DNA from: an archaeon
GTDB taxonomy: Archaea > Halobacteriota > Syntropharchaeia > Alkanophagales > Methanospirareceae
DNA length: 6,197 nt
Direction of reading: 5' to 3'
Assembly (NCBI GenBank): GCA_030019325.1
Contig: JASEFB010000096.1
Coordinates: 1 to 6,197, forward strand
Of the stretch, positions 6,056 to 6,197 are shown piece after piece. The notes under the pieces were generated by a model. It was given only the letters and a program-made list of their open reading frames with translations, did not search any database and had not been told where the DNA came from. Each line of letters begins with the position of its first letter. Position 1 is the first letter of the stretch. Made by a program: the position numbers and the translations under genes.

Positions 6056-6197
6056 AGCGGCGATTTTGCCTCCTTTGCCCCTTTTGCTCGCCTTTCCGCC
6101 GTTCTTTTCTCTACCATTTTTTCATGTATCATTTTTATAAGACCCTATATAAATACCTGCCTTTGGAACCCATACGGACTCACGACCGTTCAGCCTC
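6056..6197 (-). promoter_or_regulatory. CRISPR leader (partial)
   Basis: This repeat-free flank adjoins the newest repeat. In the transcribed direction it begins with mixed sequence, has an AT-rich segment with a TTTATATA box, then turns strongly purine-rich (runs of A and G with little C or T) up to the first repeat. Leaders carry the array promoter and the site where new spacers are inserted. The assignment rests on orientation of the repeat, the decayed opposite end, and the promoter-like box. The leader's outer boundary is not defined and the window may cut it. No cas gene starts here. Confidence 0.85.
6146..6153 (-). promoter_or_regulatory. Archaeal-type TATA box of the array promoter
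   Basis: On the minus strand the sequence is TTTATATA, a perfect match to the usual archaeal TATA-box pattern, about 90 bp upstream of the first repeat. Archaeal initiation about 25 bp downstream would place the start near 6120-6126 and leave roughly 65-70 nt of leader RNA before the first repeat. I see no clear BRE upstream. A bacterial reading (a -10-like TATAAA at about 6135-6140) is possible but lacks a convincing -35. Confidence 0.6.

Noticed and set aside
6034..6132. A 32-codon minus-strand frame from the leader into the first repeat (starts MIHEKMVEKR)
   Set aside because: It is very short, has no ribosome binding site, has a biased Lys/Arg/Glu/Ala make-up explained by the purine-rich leader, and ends inside the repeat.

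Overview
The whole window is one large CRISPR array with its leader; there is no credible protein-coding gene. From 295 to 6055 there are 79 copies of a 37-bp repeat. By eye they are identical. They separate 78 different spacers of 34-40 bp (mean about 36.4 bp). To the left (1-294) lie two exact 150-bp units. Each consists of a mutated repeat (three changes near one end) plus a 113-bp non-array stretch, and the first unit is cut by the window edge. To the right (6056-6197) is a repeat-free leader. No cas genes are in view.

Orientation: read on the minus strand, the repeat starts GTCGCAAAGG and ends GGATTGAAAC, so it carries the classic 8-nt crRNA handle ATTGAAAC. The mutated repeats sit at the left, as expected for the old, leader-distal end. 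The right flank carries a minus-strand TTTATATA box. The array is therefore transcribed right to left. Spacers are numbered here S1 (332-369, oldest) to S78 (5982-6018, newest). Reading frames that run through many repeat-spacer units (peptides such as VAKANPLKQGLK or FNPCFSGLAFAT) are translated repeats, not genes.

Organism: the archaeal-type TATA box and a repeat whose 3' half matches, from memory, Methanosarcina CRISPR repeats suggest a methanogen or ANME-like archaeon of the Methanosarcinales. This is inference.

The information of interest lies in relations among spacers. S5 and S35 match at 27 of 35 positions, with most differences at third-codon positions, so they look like the same site taken from two diverged viruses. 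S60 and S28 overlap by 12 bp end to end and rebuild one open frame. S33 and S65 match at 24 of 25 positions on opposite strands. These overlaps expose protospacer flanks and suggest a 5'-TTW PAM (TTA, TTT, TTT), in line with a DNA-targeting type I system. S29 encodes, on the crRNA strand, TDTDSIF, the catalytic motif C of family B DNA polymerases. I saw no sign of a new class of system: this is a long, well-kept array recording repeated encounters with related mobile elements.
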